A DNA stretch of 64,000 bases, from NCBI GenBank assembly GCA_036346205.1, contig JARFJB010000652.1:17340-81339 (forward strand), read 5' to 3'. This stretch comes from Vesta saturnalis (taxonomy: Eukaryota; Arthropoda; Insecta; Coleoptera; Lampyridae). The position numbers and the translations under genes were made by a program. Shown one piece after another: positions 59,858 to 64,000 of the stretch. The notes below the pieces were generated by a model. The model was not told the DNA's origin. It made no database searches and saw only the letters and a program-made list of their open reading frames with translations. Position 1 is the stretch's first letter. Each line of letters begins with the position of its first letter.

Positions 59858-60800
59858 GGGGCTCGGAATTGGGTACATTATTGCACGTTATGATTCTTCG
59901 TTTAATTTTAGATCAACCTTATATATCACATGTAAGGTCTAAATGGACTTTTTCGAGTAATTGATTTTTTGTAAAATTGACGTCTGTTGCAATCTTCAAA
60001 AATCGAATATCTCAGGAAATGTGAAACTTAGAAAGGATTTGAACTATCAGATTAAGCATGAATTTCCCATTTTTCATCTGTGAAATATGGTACCGAAAAC
60101 AGGGGGTAGCTAATAGAGGGCGCTGAATTTTAAAATTTTCAAACATACGTAACTCCGTTTCTTAAATAGAACCCTAACCTTTTTTAAACATTTTTAATTC
60201 GTTTTTAAATTGTCTTTCAAACATCCAGTATATTCCTTATACCTAACTGTAACCGTTTTATTGTTATTTTAAGTTTTAACATTATTTTAAAAATTTTTGC
60301 TGAGTACGACGCGGTAGGCGTTTAAACAAATAGAAAATATGTATTCTCTGAAAAATTCTCATAATCGGTTGGTAGTAGTTCCTGGTGCAGTTGCACTTTA
60401 TATGGATGGAAATGGTTCTTGTTTAACATTCGACCAACTGATCTAGAAAAAGTTCCCAAATAACAACTTAATGTCCGTTGACTAACTTGTGGGTCATCAA
60501 TAACTGTAGCCAACACCCTATATTCATTTTCTTCATTTGTCACTACTTTGTCTCGGTTACGAGCTGTGTATTTTACATTTGCTGTTGAAACAAAATGTCC
60601 GTTGAAAACTTTTTTCTTGTGGGTGCCTTCTATCTGGGAATCTTTCTTTATAAATTCTTGATGCCAATAAACAATTTTTTTGGCATTCGCCAATGATAAA
60701 ACTCATGTTTACCATTTCTTCTGTAGATAAATTCATTTTGAAAAAAAATTTGGGCACAAAGAGATATGCCAATTGAAAACCTAATAACGTATTCAAAACT
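59858..60800 (-). mobile_element. Internally deleted mariner-like element
   Basis: Contains an N-terminal transposase fragment at 60322-60736 and ~450 bp of non-coding terminal sequence (59858-60320). The core TCAATTACTCGAAAAAGTCC (59945-59964, minus) is of the kind found in arthropod mariner-like inverted repeats. The matching repeat on the right was not located. The nested element's right end at 59855-59857 adjoins it directly. Confidence 0.45.
60322..60736 (-). pseudogene. DUF4817-type transposase N-terminal fragment
   Basis: The start chosen is the ATG at 60736 (MNLSTEEMVNMSFIIGECQK). SRIYKERFPDRRHPQEKSFQ follows, then a frame change and VTNEENEYRVLATVIDDPQV and GRMLNKNHFHPYKVQLHQEL. This is the complete helix-turn-helix half of a mariner-like transposase; the sequence stops resembling the family at about 60340 and all catalytic residues are missing. 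Confidence 0.75.
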
Positions 60801-60927
60801 AACAGTTACTTTCATGTGTTTTTCATTTGTTTAAACGTCTACCATGTCGTATACAGGAAATATCTGGTGTGGAACACCACACGACCTTCCAACCTACAAA
60901 TGGTAATTAAAAGAAATGAAATAATGT

Positions 60928-61230
60928 TAATAACATTTTTTTAGGATAACTACGAAACATCTTTAATAAGAAGCTCATTACAAAAATAGGCAACATTGTA
61001 AACGCAATAATCTGTGTCAAACAAACCTTTCAATCTGCATGACAGACAGAGGTTAACAGACGTCTAGATGCGAAATGAAATAATTGTAATTTCAATTATT
61101 CTAGGATAACTATGTAACCTATATTTTACACGTGCATAACGAAAACAGGCAACATTGTAATAACAAAAACAGTAATGTATGTCAGAATGACGTTTAGAAC
61201 TTCATGTCAGATAGAGATTCATAGACATAA
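60928..61230. repeat. Diverged tandem duplication, ~165-bp period
   Basis: AGGATAACTA, then AGGCAACATTGTAA, then GTCAGA/GACAGA blocks occur in the same order at 60943-61065 and 61103-61230. No coding content. Confidence 0.6.
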
Positions 61231-61682
61231 GTACATGTTAATGTAAAAAAATTACACAGCCGCCAACTTCCATAAAAATATCGATAATACAACTTCAGGA
61301 TTTTTAATCATAGTTATTTAATTTTACATTTATTACGCTTTACATTAAAAAATTATGTAAAATTAAGTTTTCTGTAAAAATATTCAACATTATGAATTTC
61401 TTTGCCGATAAAGTACGCGCCATATCAAATAATTGCATACAACATAATTAATCGATATGTTTAAGGTCTATATCTAGGTATTTTTAGATTTTTTAAATAT
61501 ATAGCTGTTTTAGAACTATTTGATAAAAATCAAATACTACATGTAACAAATCCCCCCTCGCAACAACTGGGTTTCTACCGGAATCTCCTAAACTCTAAGC
61601 CAAATGAAAACAATCTTAAACACAAAATTTTAAGTACGTAGGTATTTTCGTTCAGTAGTTATCGTGGATAATAACACTCATC
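61231..61682. other. Non-coding AT-rich DNA
   Basis: No gene or repeat was recognised. Confidence 0.5.
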
Positions 61683-62499
61683 TATAGCACAGCACGCACA
61701 CATATACTCACACAAGCTCGCACACGCACACACGCACATACACGCACACTTGCACACACTCACACAATCACACACGTACACCCGCACACATGCACATACG
61801 CACACACGCACTCTTGCACACACGCACACACGCACACAAGTACACACGCAAGCAACGCACGCACACACGCACGCACGCCGCATGCTCGCTCACCCACGTA
61901 CACACACACACACACACATACACACACAAACACACACCCACGCAGGCGCGCATGACAACGCCGCGCGCGACACACACACACACACACACGCACACGCACA
62001 CAGACAGGCACATGCACACGCACACGTACACCCACGCGCACACACACACGCACTCGTACACGCACACGCACACGCACACGAACACGCACAGGCACTCATA
62101 CACATGCACATGCACACACACACACACACAAGCACAAGCACAAGCACAAGCACAAGCACAAGCACAAGCACAAGCTCAAGCACAAGCAACAAGAACAAGC
62201 ACAAGCACAAGCACAAGCACAAGCACAAGCACAAGCACAAGCACAAGCACAAGCACAAGCACAAGCACAGCACAGCGAGCACGACACGAGCACGAGCACG
62301 AGCACGAGCGACGAGCACGAGCACGAGCACAGCACAAGCACAAGCACAAGCACACAACACAAGCACAAACACAAACACAGACACACGGACGCACGGACAT
62401 ACGGACAAACGGACAGACGGACACACGGATACACGGACAAACGGACGGACGGACACACGGACACACGGACATTCGTCCACATGGAGAAACGGGGACACA

Positions 62500-62542
<43 letters not shown>

Positions 62543-62742
62543 CACACACACACACAACACACCAACACACACACACACACACAGACACAGACACAGACAC
62601 ACAACACACAGACACAGACACAAGACACACAGACACACGACACACACACACACGACACACAACACAGACACACAGCACACACACGCACACACACAGCACA
62701 GACACACACACAGCACACACAGACACACAACACACAACACAC

Positions 62743-62827
<85 letters not shown>

Positions 62828-62879
62828 ACACACACAACACACAGACACACAACACACAACACACAGACACACAACACAC

Positions 62880-62918
<39 letters not shown>

Positions 62919-63880
62919 CACACAACACAACACACACAACACACAACACACAACACACACGACACACACACACACACACACACAACACAACACACACACA
63001 CACAGACACAGACACACACACACACACACAACACAACACACACACACACACACAACACAGCACACACACCAACACACAGCACACACACACACACACACAG
63101 ACACACAGACACACAGCACACAGGCACACAAGCACACAGACACACAGACACACAGAACACAGACACACAGACACACAGACACAACAGACACACACACACA
63201 GACACACACACAGACACACAGACACGACAGCACAGACACAGACACACACACACACACGACACACAGACACACAGCACACAGACACACAAGACACACAGAC
63301 ACACAGACACAACACAGACACACAGACACACAGACACACAGACACACAGACACACAGACACAGACACAGACACACAGCACACGACACAGCACACAGGACA
63401 CAGACACAGACAGGTACACAGCACACAGACACACAGACACACAGACACAACACACACACACACAGCACACAGACACACAGGTCACACAGACACAGGACAC
63501 AGGACACAAGACACAGAACACACACACACACACAACACACAGGTACACACACACAGGTACACAGTACACAGGACACAGGTCACAGCACACACAGACACAG
63601 CACACACACACGCACGACACAGACACAGGACACACACAGCACACACAGAACAGCACACAGACACACAGACACAGCACACACAGCACACAGCACAACACAG
63701 ACACACGCACAGAACACAGACTACAGACCACGACACGACACACACGACACACGCACACAGCGTCACACGCACACAGACACACAGACACACAGACACACAG
63801 CACAGCACACAGACACAGTACACGACACACAACACCCGACACACGCACACACAAGCACACTCATACACACATTCACACAT
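61683..63880. repeat. 2.2-kb CA-rich compound satellite
   Basis: Ordered blocks: irregular CACACG/CACACT (61683-62125); CACAAG hexamers (62126-62270); GAGCAC hexamers (62271-62335); CACAAG/CACAAA again (62336-62380); ACGGAC/ACACGG hexamers (62381-62475); nearly pure (CA)n with AACAC breaks (62495-63060); ACAGACAC octamers (63060-63800); fading CA repeats to 63880. Because the strand is nearly free of T, frames of up to 700 codons stay open (His/Thr on plus, Cys/Val on minus); these are not genes. Confidence 0.97.
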
Positions 63881-64000
63881 CCAACACATTGATTCACAAT
63901 CCACAACGTAACTACTTGCACTATCTGACACTCCACACCAACATACACCCATACACAATGGCAATTTTCACTTCGACAAACACGTCTAATCCGACAATTT

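Noticed and set aside
61790..63911. Open frames of up to 700 codons on both strands in the CA-rich region
   Set aside because: They consist of His/Thr/Gln or Cys/Val repeats forced by the repeat sequence; lack of T-containing stops explains their length.

Overview
The window looks like insect nuclear DNA. It is AT-rich, gene-poor, full of long (TA)n tracts, and carries several families of Tc1/mariner-type elements (including the kind with an N-terminal DUF4817-like helix-turn-helix and a DDE_3-like domain), pogo-like elements, a Penelope-like element, two LINEs and one Maverick/Polinton. I found no convincing single-copy host protein gene. The order of insect cannot be fixed from the sequence. 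All calls rest on reading translations and repeats by eye; no database search was run.

Layout. 1-650: start of a decayed pogo-like element. 1099-2266: decayed classical mariner. 2267-11850: non-coding AT-rich DNA. 11850-14010: Penelope-like remnant. 15905-21550: a mariner-like element with ~580-bp inverted repeats, then a smaller relative whose end is repeated twice more, all separated by (TA)n tracts. 23330-23545: a perfectly folding tRNA-like gene inside a 34-bp perfect inverted repeat. 23640-25600: pogo-like element. 26180-27330: fragment of an uncharacterised invertebrate gene family. 27975-32200: more mariner-like remnants, a GIY-YIG fragment and a long foldback. 32310-34440: 5'-truncated LINE.

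34442-59855 is one nested unit. A mariner-like element (inverted repeats 34442-34632 and 59664-59855, TA on both sides) has been split twice: by a structurally complete 20.4-kb Maverick/Polinton (34678-55094, 6-bp target duplication CTTAGC, 0.6-0.7 kb inverted repeats) and by a second LINE (~56166 to ~59550). The Maverick keeps the recognisable set: protein-primed type DNA polymerase B, retrovirus-like integrase with chromodomain, FtsK/HerA-type packaging ATPase, adenain-like protease, major capsid, penton-like minor capsid, and a basic core-like protein with a parvovirus-type PLA2 domain. In addition it has a BIR (inhibitor-of-apoptosis type) gene at its left end. Morphogenesis genes run rightward (41.1-44.7 kb), replication and integration genes leftward. 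Most reading frames are broken by small frameshifts, so this copy is either decaying or affected by indel errors in the assembly.

Beyond the nested unit there is a decayed mariner-like 5' half (59.9-60.8 kb), a diverged tandem duplication, and a 2.2-kb CA-rich compound satellite (61.68-63.88 kb) that gives long but meaningless open frames on both strands.
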